DNA of 64,000 bases, from positions 35,391,680 through 35,455,679 of the forward strand of contig NC_087071.1 of assembly GCF_963678635.1 (NCBI RefSeq), in the 5' to 3' direction. Under the pieces are notes generated by a model. The model was not told the DNA's origin. It was given only the letters and a program-made list of their open reading frames with translations, and made no database searches. Position numbers and translations under genes: made by a program. Position 1 is the first letter of the stretch, and each line of letters starts with the position of its first letter. This document shows positions 31,606-42,692 of this stretch, piece by piece. The stretch comes from Symsagittifera roscoffensis. Its lineage: Eukaryota > Xenacoelomorpha > Acoela > Convolutidae.

Positions 31606-31744
31606 CGCGTCTTCGTATCCGTCCTCTGCTTCATCGTGTAGCGCCCAACTCTTTGCCCGGCGGTCTCATATGATTGACTTTCCTTGATCTAAACGATTAT
31701 CAATATACATCAGAAAGCGTACAAAGGGCCGGCGAAATCTAAGT

Positions 31745-32406
31745 TAATCTTTTATCGTTATTGAAAGTTCCGGTATTTGCTCAAATGCTCCAATCCCAAT
31801 AAAACCTTGAGGTTCTTACCGGCTTTTGAACATTGCTTGCAAGATTTGCCGTGGTGATATATTTCCCTATAAATATGTGGCCACCAGATAAATTCAGCCA
31901 GAAACTTCATGCCAAACTGGTCTGGATGGGACTCGTGTAACTGAACCTCGGGCCGCAGCTGGTATCACTATTTTGCTGTCCAAGAAAAGTAGATCATCTC
32001 TGGTGTGCAGGTCCTTCTCATAGTTTTTCATGTAGAATCTGTGAATTTCCAGTGGGCGTCCTGTCGTCAGTGTTGTGATTAAATCCCATAAGACTTTGTC
32101 ATCCTTGTTCATTATTTGTAGTAACTTCTTGGAGCAATGATTTTCTGGTATAATTGGGGAAGAAGGTAAAGATAAGTTAGCTTTGTAGCGTTTCAATAAG
32201 TTCAAGTGGTCATTGTTGAGTAGGTTGTCTTTAAATTTCAATACAATATAGTGTTCCTCTGGTACGGGGACCGATCGTTTAGCATACCAATCTGGGACGT
32301 TTACTAAAGGGTCAAAAAATTTTGATGATGAAGTTTTCGTGGTAATCAATCTTTTTGGTAGCAAACTATCGTTCACCATTATGAAATATAGTAGGACCGA
32401 AAACAA
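31745..32406 (-). pseudogene. Ty3/gypsy pol fragment with integrase zinc domain
   Basis: The minus frame from 32406 reads a Lys/Leu-rich segment ending with DSKIVIPAAARGS, which is where Ty3/gypsy Pol connects RNase H to integrase. Just beyond, in a shifted frame (about 31935-31780), are LHESH then WWPHIYREI and CKQC, the H-x-x-x-H and C-x2-C integrase zinc ligands. The frame break and loss of the integrase core make this a relic. It is unrelated in sequence to the intact element at 3-22 kb. Confidence 0.6.
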
Positions 32407-32480
32407 AGTGATTTTGTTGTTAAAAACCGAATTATCTAGCGGTAAATAATAGCAGCAATAATTCTATGATTAAATGAAGT

Positions 32481-32625
32481 GGCTTGAATTATTCGTTCCT
32501 GACGGGAAAAAAAGTATTTACAATTGAATTCACAAATGGCACGAATAACACGAATTCACGAATAACACATGGCTTGAATTATTCGTTCCTGACGGGAAAA
32601 AAAGTATTTACAATTGAATTCACAG
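32481..32625. repeat. Direct duplication of ~54 bp
   Basis: ggcttgaattattcgttcct through caattgaattcaca appears at 32481-32534 and 32571-32625, separated by an aataacacgaattcacg spacer. Confidence 0.85.
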
Positions 32626-33108
32626 CAACCGACGGTCGGTCTAATTTTATTCTATTTAAAACGGTAAAATTTTGCACCAAAATGGCCGTTTTCAGTCAAA
32701 TATGAAACTGAAAGGGTATTCCAAATTCGTTAAGTAATGATATAAGATATGATTTTAATAGCTTCAAAATTGAATTTATGGCTGCCACGAATTAATTCGA
32801 ATTTTCATTCTAGGGCGTTTCGAATTAAAACGGGGAATGCCTTAGTTTTAAGTTTAAAACAACGATTAGTTGACACTGTTAGTCCATCCTATAATGGAAT
32901 TGGAATCAGTTCTTGCAAAAACAGCTAAAACATAAAATTTTGTTTAGCCGAGTTAAACTAAAATCAACAAAATTATTTGAAAAATTTTCTCCCTAGGCTT
33001 TTTGTTAAATTTTTATGCAAATTAATTAATCGATTTATCTGGTTTGACGGTTTCAATTGGCTGAGTTAAGCCAAAACCTTGACTGTTTTTGACAGGACTA
33101 CGAAGATT

Positions 33109-33570
33109 TTAAATTCTAAAAGGGTCTATTTACAAATTTAGTTGAGTAATGATTTAAGATTTGTTCATGGATTCCACAGACAATGGTTAAGTATTGTTCC
33201 GAAATCCGCTATCGTTGTTCTGGCTATAATCATTTCTCAATGCTGCTGGGTTATCAAATTACGGACTTACAAATCAAAATGGCCATTTCAATTAGATCTT
33301 TATGTTTATATATAATTTCTAAAAGGGTATATCCAGGAATTTATTTGAGTAATGATTTAAGATTTGTTCGTGGATTTCACAGACAATGGTTAAGTATTTG
33401 TTCGTAATTTCCGCCTCGTTTTTCTAACTAGCTTTTGTTCAAGCTGGTTATTGCTGAATATTTCACTTACAAGCTGCGGAGTCCGCTAACAGTTTGTTGA
33501 ATCAGTAAAAACAAACTGTCGCATTCTAATATACTAATTTATTAGTAAATATTACGTGAGATCATATAAA
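33109..33570 (+). repeat. Dispersed repeat R1, copies 2 (partial) and 3
   Basis: A partial copy at 33109-33235 and a fuller copy at 33311-33570 share the tctaaaagggt, gattccacagacaatgg and tttattagtaaata blocks with 30640-30895. The fuller copy abuts the end of a minus-strand coding stretch (stop at 33575-33577), so R1 may be terminal sequence of a mobile element. Confidence 0.75.
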
Positions 33571-33574
33571 ACAG

Positions 33575-33763
33575 CTACTTGGGTCCCCCTCGCCTTTTCC
33601 TGAGTTGAGAGTTATCGGCATTGAGGGTATCATCTCGGAGCCGCCCAGACTCATTGTCGCCCAAAATTGGTACAAGTATGATGTTATTAACGGATACCAA
33701 TGAAAAATTAGCAATTTGAGGTGCTTGTAAAGTTGCAATTTCGGCCTTAAGTTCGTTCGGCTT
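33575..33763 (-). pseudogene. C-terminal coding piece, unknown
   Basis: A minus open frame ends at TAG (33575-33577). It reads a Lys/Glu start, a hydrophobic middle (NNIILVPILGD) and a basic end (RKRRGGPK). It is bounded on the 3' side by repeat R1. It may be the last exon of the larger minus-strand gene upstream, or of another mobile element. Confidence 0.3.
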
Positions 33764-34285
33764 GAAGTCACGTCGGGATTAGAAGTCATGTCGTGTCCTA
33801 GACCCCAAGAAAGGACCCCAAGAAAGTCCTCCGACGGGATAGGTAAGGGCGTGGGTTACTTGAACGTCGTTTTAACACTGAACTCGTCGAAAATGATCTC
33901 TCGTTTGGTTGTGCTGTTGTGAGCTGAGTACTATGTGGGCTGAGTTTGTTCAGCTACACGAAGGGGCTACTTGGGGTTCATTATTTGGAATCTGCGGTGA
34001 TTTTTCAGCTTTATGTTTCCTTAGAGCCACGAGTGAAGAAGCCTTCCTATCAACGCTAGTTTGACATTGCTCCATCAAAACAGGTCGCTTGTCATTGACG
34101 TAAATAGCTGAAAAAATTACTCCCCGGATGTAGCTGGTAAGATGTCGGATCAATAACTGAATCAGAGTAAAGAAAGTGAACTAAGTATTCTAGCTTCAAA
34201 AACTTGACACTACCCGCAAATTTACGGCACTGGATAGTAGCAGGTGACCGTTTTTTTGCCAGCTCTTTCGATTGGTTTTTGCCCA

Positions 34286-34925
34286 CTATCCGCCACTATC
34301 ACTAGATTCCAAATCAGTTGTTGACTCGTTTTTAGCTTCTCGGTTTTGCAATCGTTCCTCTACAGTCATCGTTCCTTTGACCAAATCTTTGTCATCTTTC
34401 AGCAAAAGAAAGCAGTTAGGTGTCTTAAAGTGTCCCCGAAGAATGGTATGAGCATTTTCTTTGGTTAGGACAGTACCTTCTAAATCATGGATCCATTTTT
34501 CCACAACTGCTGCCGCTGTCCATGCGAAAGTACCCAACACATAAAGTAGCAAACCAGAAAGCAGCAGACTAGATGGACGCTTTTAACTGACGGCAACTTT
34601 CGGAAATTCTAGATTCTTTTGACATATTTGACAATACGACGGGATAGGATTGCTTCCTCCTAAGACGTCTCCCGCATTGTTTAGAAAACTACGTGTGCAC
34701 TTGCCAGATTTGATGAACTTGCAGAATGAAAAAACATTTCGAGGAGTAATGGGTCTTGGTTATGCAATCTTCCTCCGCCTCGCATTGTCCTACTTTGAAA
34801 ATCCTTGTTCGCAGGGTGGTTGGATTTTTCGAGAGCTTCGCGCAAATGTTCCCAGATACCCCGTATAAATTGCTCACTACAAGCTGTGGCATTAGGAGTA
34901 ATTTTAGTTTGTTGGGAGTCAATCC
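34286..34925 (-). pseudogene. 3' part of an unidentified transposon-like gene
   Basis: On the minus strand a stretch from 34925 to about 34680 in one frame contains LEKSNHPANKDFQ and TMRGGGRLHNQD. This matches the C-terminal hallmark (LEK.NH....F..T..GGG) that I recall from a large uncharacterised, transposon-associated family in invertebrates and fish. It continues, after a one-base shift, from the 282-codon frame at 34919-35767. A further frame at 34286-34552 (Lys/Asp/Glu-rich, ending in a Ser/Asp acidic tail) lies downstream. Family identity is inference from memory. Confidence 0.4.
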
Positions 34926-35767
34926 TTGTTCTCCAAAGATAAGCTGTGAAACTTGATATTAAATTTCAGCCCTTTTTTGTATTCTATAGCGTTAAAATCT
35001 TCTCTTGCTCTTAGTAATTGCGTGCATTCATTCAAGCTCTTTCTCAAAAGTTCACTGGCATCTTTACTGGTGATGCACCCGAGGGTTTCTCCCGGAAATT
35101 TTGAGACGAGACTCTGGTAGATGGCTTGTAGCACTTTTACAAACTTAATGTACGTATCTGTTTTTTCTTTGGGGCGAACAACAACTTCATTATTCCATAC
35201 TCCTTCGAAGAGATCTTCAATTTCTGTACTAGCCTCTTTCATTTCTTCCTTGTCAGCGATGACAGTCAGCGCACAGATTCCAGAAAGAGATACTGCACCA
35301 GCTTTGTCTGTTCCTCCTATCGAGACAGCGGTGAAACGAAAAAATGGCTTTTTGGCCCCCCTTCTTGTCAAATTTTCCTCAAAGCGCTGAATGGCAAACT
35401 TTTCGTGAGGATGAATATCATCGATTATTTTTCGTGCCATTTTACGATGATCTGTTTCCATACATCGAGTAATCATGTGGGTGGCATCTGGACAAACGCA
35501 TCGAATGTCTTCGATGCTTACCAGTGACGTCTTTGGTAACTTTTTTCGAAATGGCACATTGATTTCAGTTCTTTTACCAGTCTCTGGCTCGCAAAGTAGT
35601 AGGCGGAAGTCTGTAGTGTCATTTGACATATACAGTGGGAGCCACGAGACTGTATCAGATGACTGCTCATTAGAGACACCAATAACCAGCCGCAACAAAA
35701 ATGGTGAATCGCCAGTATAGGTCAGCTTTGCTCCTAACTGTCTTAGGGAATTGGTTTGGCTGTACAA
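34919..35767 (-). CDS. Central exon of transposon-like gene, ~282 codons
   Basis: A long minus-strand frame with normal coding texture follows a TTAG acceptor-like end. It contains CVCPDATHMITRCMETD, which aligns in style with the D.LH..LRI segment of the family mentioned for 34286-34925, and a Lys/Glu-rich helical half with FTAVSIGG. There is no ATG at its 5' end, so it is probably an internal exon. The upstream open piece at 35911-36198 contains VNIWGDSCEIGG, which resembles a GDG motif in that family. No catalytic assignment is possible by eye. Confidence 0.5.
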   Translation of the reverse strand: MYSQTNSLRQLGAKLTYTGDSPFLLRLVIGVSNEQSSDTVSWLPLYMSNDTTDFRLLLCEPETGKRTEINVPFRKKLPKTSLVSIEDIRCVCPDATHMITRCMETDHRKMARKIIDDIHPHEKFAIQRFEENLTRRGAKKPFFRFTAVSIGGTDKAGAVSLSGICALTVIADKEEMKEASTEIEDLFEGVWNNEVVVRPKEKTDTYIKFVKVLQAIYQSLVSKFPGETLGCITSKDASELLRKSLNECTQLLRAREDFNAIEYKKGLKFNIKFHSLSLENKD

Positions 35768-35910
35768 CTAACCCGATTCTTGGTCGCCTAGTGTGGTGGG
35801 ACCAACGTTCTGCTCCGTAGCGTATCTGCTGTCTTTTCCACGGTACGCTAAATTAAATGATAAATTTAATCAAAGGGGTACGTACATTCATAAAAAAAGC
35901 AATGCCGAGA

Positions 35911-36198
35911 CTAATAATCATGAGAGATATTTTTCCAAATAAAAATTGACTTAAATGCGAAACAGAAAACGCTGCTAGTCGACTGTACACTAATGTTGAC
36001 ATCGAGGAGCCTGAACGTAAGCCTGGTAACCTCCACACCACCAATCTCACAGCTGTCTCCCCAGATATTCACGCGCAATAATTGAAGCTCCGTTGTTTTC
36101 AGTGAAAGAAACGCAACTGCTTTGACGCAAGAAACTAGGTCACTTCGAAATCCAGAAAATGTTTTCTCGGGCTTACAGAAGTTTGTAAAAAGAACCAC
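35911..36198 (-). pseudogene. Upstream exon piece of the same minus-strand gene
   Basis: Open minus frame with coding texture (Leu/Val/Thr-rich, WGDSCEIGGVEVT), ending at a TAG near 35911. It lies between the Arg/Lys-rich piece at 36370-36770 and the 282-codon exon. Joining them would need a short intron or frame change. Evidence is texture and order only. Confidence 0.35.
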
Positions 36199-36369
36199 TA
36201 TTTCGGCGGTTAATCGACGAACGTGTCTAGGAGAAGGAAGGAAGGATTTGAAGCCTGTAATTTCAAGCCGAGATCGAATAATGTGATGATATCGTCAACG
36301 TTTCCGGTTTCTGTCGCCTTAGCCAAATCGTGCTTGAAATATTCCGAAGATCCCCGTTTCTTAAATAAG

Positions 36370-36770
36370 CGAGTCATTATAAAACGGGTCGCAAAATAAA
36401 GCTACACTTTTTGCGACCATTTTTACCGCGTTTTAATCTCTGGGAGTCTTTTTCAGTTACTTCCATTAGTCTTTGGAGGCTAATTCTATGACATCGAACA
36501 TAAAACTGAACTTGGCGACAAAACTTTTCAGTCACTTTTGGAGTGAGCCATTCTTGTACTTTCTCCAGTACTCTCTTCCGAGTAGTCTTGCGAGGAATCT
36601 CATGCTTCGAATATTGAATATGATGGTGCCTGTATAAGGATGCGGTTGAAGAACTTCTTGATGGTTCTGAGGGTGATGGAAGAGCTAATGGTTGTGGAAT
36701 TGCTGATGTCGGGGTTCTTGATGAATTTCCTAGCTGTTCTAAGGGTTGTGTCGATCTGTTCTGATGGTTT
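36370..36770 (-). CDS. Pro/Ser- then Lys/Arg-rich exon piece
   Basis: The minus frame opens after CACCTTTTAG near 36778. It encodes a Pro/Ser/Gln-rich linker, then a basic region with KHEIPRKTTRKRVLEK and RLKRGKNGRKKC, ending at a stop near 36373. Coding texture and the acceptor support an exon. The basic region could bind DNA. It follows the ATG-bearing frame at 36809-37168. Confidence 0.4.
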
Positions 36771-36808
36771 ATAACACTAAAAGGTGAGTATTCGGGTAGC
36801 GTTATTTC

Positions 36809-37168
36809 TTAAAAGAGAAACTTGACCACGTTCCTCCGTTTTTCGTTCCACAGTATTTCCTTGAAGCCCCGTAGAATTAACATCTGCATGATTCCTGCTG
36901 CTACTGCAATCGAATGACTGCGTTGCCGTGGTATTGCTATTTTTTGTACAAGATTGTCAACTTCCAATGTAGTTCCATCGACCATTTCTGAAACTAGTCT
37001 TTTCACTGTTCGATATTTGTTTGCCAATTCTTTTCCTGCTATTTCGTGAAGAATTTTGGCGTCTACAAATTTTCGATCATTATCTGATGCTATCGAAAAG
37101 CGATTCCACAATTTTTGATCCATACTTTTCTCGGAAGAGTGGCTTTTTGTATCCGGTGAGTCGTTCAT
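36809..37168 (-). CDS. Putative N-terminal exon, 119 codons, unknown
   Basis: Begins with an ATG at 37168. It encodes a Ser/Asp/Lys-rich N-terminus, then a helical region (KLWNRFSIASD...KYRTVKRLVSEMVD...IAVAAGIMQMLILRGFKEIL). No known domain. The next downstream minus piece starts after a clear acceptor 30 bases beyond its stop, so the true exon probably ends a little before the stop. It is the plausible start of the minus-strand gene spanning 37.2-33.6 kb. Confidence 0.45.
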   Translation of the reverse strand: MNDSPDTKSHSSEKSMDQKLWNRFSIASDNDRKFVDAKILHEIAGKELANKYRTVKRLVSEMVDGTTLEVDNLVQKIAIPRQRSHSIAVAAGIMQMLILRGFKEILWNEKRRNVVKFLF

Positions 37169-37169
37169 T

Positions 37170-38725
37170 TGTATGTCGTTTCGTACGCGTCGGTTTGTGC
37201 GTCCCGATTCGTATCTCGGTTATTTGACTGTCGCTTCGTATGTCGGTTTGTTTGTCGGTACGTCGAGTGTCGTGTCGGTTTTTGTCGATAGTCTTGTCGG
37301 TTTTGTTTGTCGGAATTGTTTCAGGTGCAGTAACGAATGCTTTTAGAAGATTTTCAAACTGAATTCAAACTTTCAAAATGAATGAATAGAGGGTGTTAAT
37401 AAGTTATCCATATCTGTGGAATTACCGTTTTGCTTAATTAGAAAACTTGGATTAACCGGCTTGGCCAAACTTATCGAAACAATTATGAAGCTTCATAGCG
37501 TCATAATTGATTCGATACTTTTTTAAGCCGTCAACTAAAATAGTCACTAATAGTTTCTTGAGTTTGACTTATTGGATTTTCAAGTGTTTAGATTTTATTA
37601 TCCAAATGGTTATGGTGATCAATGGAGATAAGCCAGATGGTTATGGTAATCGGAGGAGATCAATAATTGAAATACTCAGTTTAACTACATCGTGTAGTTC
37701 TAGGTTATACCATTTTTTCCTGTGATTTTTAGCTGACTTGGCCAAACTTGGGTTAAACTTCAAAGCCAGCGGATAGACTTCATAGCCAACAAGAGTCATA
37801 ATTGTTTCGATACTTTTAAAGCCGTCAACTAAAATTAGAGTCACTTATTAGTAATTCTTGAGATTGATTAATTGGATTTTCAATTGTTAGATTTTATAAT
37901 TCGTGATTATTATACGCTCCTCATATACGCTCCTCGTTTTTCCTGTTTTATGCTTTCTTGAAAAAAGTGTTTCATCTTCTAAAAACATTTTTTTCCAGTA
38001 TACAAAACACTAATTATATCATCGTTTCTGAATTGGATGTGTAGCCGTTTAACTTATTAACCCACCCCAAATACGGAAATAGTCCGTTCAATTTTGCAAA
38101 ATCTCAAAACTGACAGGAGTTAATGGCGCCGTTCAGTCTATTTCTCATCCCAAACACTGAAGTAGTCATTCATTCGGGGTTTGTAAAATCTCAAATCTTG
38201 ACTGAGAGGAATGTGTAATGGCGCCGTGCAGTCTATCCCAAATACTGAAAATCTCAAACTTTGACCGAAAGGAATGTGTGATGGCGCGGCGCAGTCTATT
38301 GCCCATCCTAAAATTGAAATAGTTTGTTCTCGTTTTGCAAAATCTCAATAGTTCTTGTTGCAGTTCAAATCAATCTCAAATACTGATCAGTTCGTTCCAA
38401 TTTCGTTCCAATTTTGTTCCAATTTACATTACATTTTTTAACTCAATGAGAAAATCTCAAAATACACTGACAAGTTGTTTGCAGTTGCAAAATCCCAAAT
38501 ATTGACAAAATCCCAATTACTGACAAAATCCCAAATACTGACAAAATACCAAATACTGACGAAATCCCAATACTGACAAAATATCAAATACTGACAAAAT
38601 CCCAATTACTGACAGAATCCGAAACACTGATAAAATCCCAATTACTGACAAAATCCCAAAACTGACATAATCCCATGTACTGACAGAATCCCAACTACTA
38701 AGATCACAAAGGTAACGCAGAGGAG
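37170..38725. repeat. Mixed tandem repeats, no gene
   Basis: 37180-37310 is rich in gtcggttt(g/t) words. A diverged direct repeat spans 37440-37600 and 37735-37905 (cttggccaaactt ... gccgtcaactaaaat ... ttggattttcaa). 38060-38380 holds about three ~100-base units with aatggcgccg(t/c)(t/g)cagtcta. 38490-38700 is a ~16-base minisatellite of the form aaatcccaa(a/t)tactgac. Similar cccaaatactgaaatac words recur at 42250-42400. Confidence 0.7.
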
Positions 38726-38726
38726 A

Positions 38727-38771
38727 GAAAATAACAAGATCCAAAACCGCGGTTTTGGATCCTGTTATTTT
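38727..38771. repeat. Near-perfect 45-base palindrome
   Basis: The core is a perfect 24-base palindrome (gatccaaaaccg and its complement). It extends through aaaataaca / tgttatttt on each side with one mismatch. It can extrude as a cruciform or form an RNA hairpin. A partial echo (aaaaccgcggttgatcct) is at 38862-38879. Confidence 0.85.
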
Positions 38772-38966
38772 TTACCCTTTATGGTACCTTGTAACGAATA
38801 TGCCAGCAAGAACTTTAATTTAAGATATTATTTCCTGAAAATTGATTTTTTTAGTATTGAAAAACCGCGGTTGATCCTACCAATTTGATTTAAATTTTTT
38901 TTTCAGATCTCATTCGGTTTTGTTTTTGATTTGATTTCATTTATTCATTACCGATCAACCCGATAT

Positions 38967-41900
38967 ATGACTGGATTCGAGTGCAAAAGTACGTTTATCA
39001 TTATTCTTAACGTTTATCCTAGGATACTAATGGGTCTGATGGCATGGAAGTAAAGAATATGGCTCCCAAACAAAAGGTTAAGGGATCGTATCAGCGCCTT
39101 TGCAGGAAATTTTTAAAACAACGAAGTAAACGTGCATCAGAATTATTGTGGCCTTAAAGAGGTTTTTTTTTAAAAAAAAAAAGTATATCATAATAAAACT
39201 TAAGGCTCGCATTTCACAATTGAGGTAACGGTTTCACATCTTGAACGAGATCACAATTTCGATGTGGCAAAAATTCTAAAATGTTTAATCCTGGTTTCTA
39301 AAAAAATGATTCCACTAACAATGAATTTGCGGATTCCACTAAAATCATTCGATGTTTTCCCTTTTCCCCCACCTCACATATGAATCAATTTTATATTGAA
39401 TGGAGGGCTTTGCTGTTAATCCTTTCTTGGACTGATTTTATTTTTCTTTTCGTTTCCAGAGTGCGACCTACAATTTTCGCAAAAAAGCAACCTGGTCCGC
39501 CATTTTGCTGAAAAGCGGTGCCAGAAGAGGGGTGCGAAACTGCAGAAACTGACTTTCATGTTCTGTGTCACGGAGGGCTTCAGCGACTGCTACAGAACTG
39601 CTGAGCATGGGTTGTCGCCTGGATGCTGGGAGAGAATAAGAGCCAATCGAAGATCTGTGCTCAAACGAAAGCTGCTTTCTCCCACTGACCCACTGAGAAA
39701 AGTTATAACTTTGTTCGGGACCTTTATAAGGGGTGCCAATTACCTTTCAGAGCGAAGCAGAGGAGGGCAAATTTGATCTGCGAGGATGAAATCGGCGATG
39801 ATCAGAGTGAGTGAAGATGTGTACTTTTGAAATAAGATATAAAATAAGATATGTTTATTGGCTTCATATTCAAACTGTTTTAGCACTACGCCAAATAATT
39901 CAGTCCACGTCTGCGCAACTAAACTGTATCACGACAACGACAAAGAGGCAGACGACGAGACGGACCACCGGAAGAAATGCGTAGGGAATCAGCAGAAAGA
40001 CGACCAAGACCAAGACGACGAGCAGGACGACCTCCTGGAACAAACATGAGCAAAGCAGAAATGGACATGATATGACGACTACCTGGTGCAAGCAGGAACC
40101 AAACGAGCCAGATGCGACGAGCGGGTACAAGCAGCAACGATTGGCGGGGTTTTGGTGCAAAATGGAGCCGGAGGATGAGGAACCCATTTTGACCACTCAA
40201 ATTGTATGTAACAAAACACCGTTTTTCTTTTATATAATATAGTCTGCAATTAGATCAACATCACTGTTTTTGCCCACTATTTCACTGAATGACGGTGAAA
40301 TTTCCAAGGGCACTGCTCCAGGTACTGTTGGTACTACAGTTACCGCTCCAGAAGTGATAAGTACGATCAATGAACAAGGGCACTGCTTCAATGGAACTGC
40401 TCCAGGGACTGTTGGTACTACAGTTACTGCTCCAGAAGTGACAAGTACTATCAATGAACAAGGGCACTGCTCCAATGGAACTGCTCCAGGTACTGTTGTT
40501 ACTACACTTACCGCTCCAGAAATGACAAGTATTATCGATGAACATACCTCGGAAGTCATCAATCGGTGCGCCAAATTACCAATCGGTGCGCAAGCTGAGC
40601 CAATTTCCGAGGTATCGAATGGACCGTGGGTGAGGCCAGATCCACTTCCTCTTGTACCAGAGTTTGTTTCACCCTTTGCTCTACCAGACTCCATTTCGCC
40701 ACTTCATCTAGTTGAAGCAGATCTGAGAACAGATGAGCGACCTCCTCTGGTGCGGATACAGATATCAAAAGTTCTTCGGGACAAACCGCAGAGTTTTGCT
40801 GTAGTTTCAGGCAGCTTTTGTAGCATAGGTGTCAGTCAGATTGTCTTGTTACCTCCAATTGACCATAGCAAACTAAGAGAGAGACTTTCGCAACCAAGCA
40901 TCTGAACCTAAAACTAGCTCAAAGTCGTTATAATTAAATTTCGATCATCTTTTTTGGGTATTTTGTTGGATCATGCCTGCCTCAAGTCTAATACAGTGCG
41001 TGCCTGCTGTTGATCTTGTCAGCTGGATCCAGTCAGACTGGTTTATTGGCCAATAAGGAGCTTTGTTAGTTCCATCGGCTAAATCCATCAAAGGGTTCAA
41101 AAGCTAACTAGCGGATAGTTGCCAGTTTGACAGCCGAATGTATAGGGACAATTTCATGGACGAAATTTTGAAGGAATACTCCGATGAACTCAGAGCTAGA
41201 TGTTACATCTTAAAGGAAAAGGTAATCAGTTTGTAAAGTTATTATACTCCTAATAAGACTCCAATTTTCAAATAAGTTTAACCTCACATTTCTGTTCAAT
41301 CCTAGGAATATATACAATCAAATAAGCCAGCTGATGTTCAAACTTTTTTCCGATCAATGCCGCCAATGTTCTGGAACGTCATTGATGCTGATGCTTCCTT
41401 GTCGGCCGCCACAAAATTCTCTGCCCCAAAAGCAGTCAAGGAAGTTTCGTTGGGACACATGCATAAAAGGAAGTTGGAGAAGACAGAAGTACCGACGAAG
41501 GAGTCAAGCTACCTGCTGTTGTCACAGGCTGGTGCAATAAAACCATTTCACCAGGATTTCTCCGGTACATCTGTGATGTACTTTCTAGTGAAAGATTAAA
41601 CAAAGTTTGTTTGGTGCATATTTTTTTTAAAATTACAAATAGGTTTGTTCGAAATATACAAATATGTTCCACTTAGGTCTTTTTTCTTTTAGGCTGCAAA
41701 ACATTTTATTTGATGGCCCCGGTCGGTCAAGAAAAAGCACATATTCCAGCAATATCTTATGCAGTAATCTCTGGGTTGGAAACCGATGTTTCCCGGGGAT
41801 GACCCTCGCTGTGATGCTGGAGGGTGTCAGAAAGTTGTTCAGACGGAGCGCCAGGCCCTTGTTATGCCAGCTTGCATGATACACATGGTTTAAAAGCAAT

Positions 41901-42059
41901 CAAAGTCAGTGGTTCTGGGTGTCAATTTCTTTCATTGTGCACAACTGCTGACGGCTGCCAGAAGTTTTCGACATAAGCGGAAAGACGAAGAGCCCGTCAG
42001 CGGCGGCTAACCCTACTTTTCCGATGTTGGCTCTGAATGAGCTTATAGTGCATCTGTGG
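38967..42059 (+). pseudogene. Zinc-finger / JmjC demethylase-like gene, disrupted
   Basis: Exon 1 (38967-38988) begins with ATG and splices (A|GTACG..TTTCCAG|AG) to exon 2 at 39460. The join rebuilds one zinc finger, C-x2-C-x12-H-x5-C, across the intron. Exon 2 continues basic to a stop at 39776. Later pieces: an acidic Asp/Gln stretch near 39890-40049, a 26-residue repeat region (40241-40905), and a JmjC domain. JmjC exon A is 41138-41221 and exon B is 41306-41591, with iron-binding H-Q-D at 41549-41557 followed by GTSVMYF. Exon C starts at 41693 (GCKTFYLMAP) and holds the third ligand in MIHMV (His codon 41882-41884). Lesions: a donor reading AG|AT after exon B, a frame change near 41797, an in-frame TAA at 41891-41893, and another frame change near 42000. 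The family is closest in style to KDM2/PHF8-type demethylases (inference). Probably nonfunctional. Confidence 0.6.
40300..40530 (+). repeat. 78/81-bp coding-type tandem repeat, 3 copies
   Basis: Three copies of a unit around gggcactgctccaatggaac and ctgctccaggtactgttggt. Plus-strand units read GTAPGTVGTTVTAPEV; the opposite strand is also open. It lies within the JmjC-like locus. Length is a multiple of three and copies are only slightly diverged. Confidence 0.75.
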
Positions 42060-42065
42060 TTAGTA

Positions 42066-42660
42066 TCAAATATTAAACTGATACGTTTTTTTTGTCGAAA
42101 TAAATTAAAATAGATAAATTTAGCACCAGAAACGCGATCCCGCCACAAGAATTAAAAGATCTGGAGGAGGCCTGGAGAATCTCTTTCTGAAGGCGCACGA
42201 CAAAGCCTTAGATAACCACCTTGCCAGAATAATTTACAAAAGTACTTCTGGCCGAATTTCATCCCAAATACTGAAATACTTACTTCCGTATCCCAAAAAC
42301 TGCACCCAATTTAATCGCATATACTGAAATACTCAATTGATCCCAAAATTGAGTTTCGTCATCCCTTATACTGAAATGCTTAATTTTGTATTTTAAGCCA
42401 ACAACTAAGGAAAGGTTGGCGAATAAAGAAGAGATGCACAGTCTCTTCCAACACCTACGTGGGTCATGCGAAGAATTGCCAGTGGGGGCATTGCCTGCCC
42501 AAATATCAGTCAAAAGGGCCTGAATACCACATTCAAAAATATAATCTGGACAGTTTTTGTTAATTGATATTTTATTGACCGCAGATTTATTAATTGATAT
42601 TTTAAAAAAAAAATTTTCTATAAATTGAATTATGATTCTAATTTTTAGAATGCAATCTGA
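42066..42660 (+). other. Spacer between JmjC relic and RING gene
   Basis: A short open piece after TTTAG at about 42122 (Leu/Glu-rich, with one frame change) may be the tail of the JmjC-like gene. The stretch 42245-42400 holds diverged cccaaatactgaaatac repeats. Nothing else is supported. Confidence 0.35.
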
Positions 42661-42692
42661 GTAATTAATTGAATTACAGATTTTCAGAAAAC

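Noticed and set aside
39900-40200. Minus-strand frames opposite an acidic stretch
   Set aside because: The plus-strand reading is acidic Asp/Gln-rich and fits the JmjC-like locus better; the minus frames are its complement.
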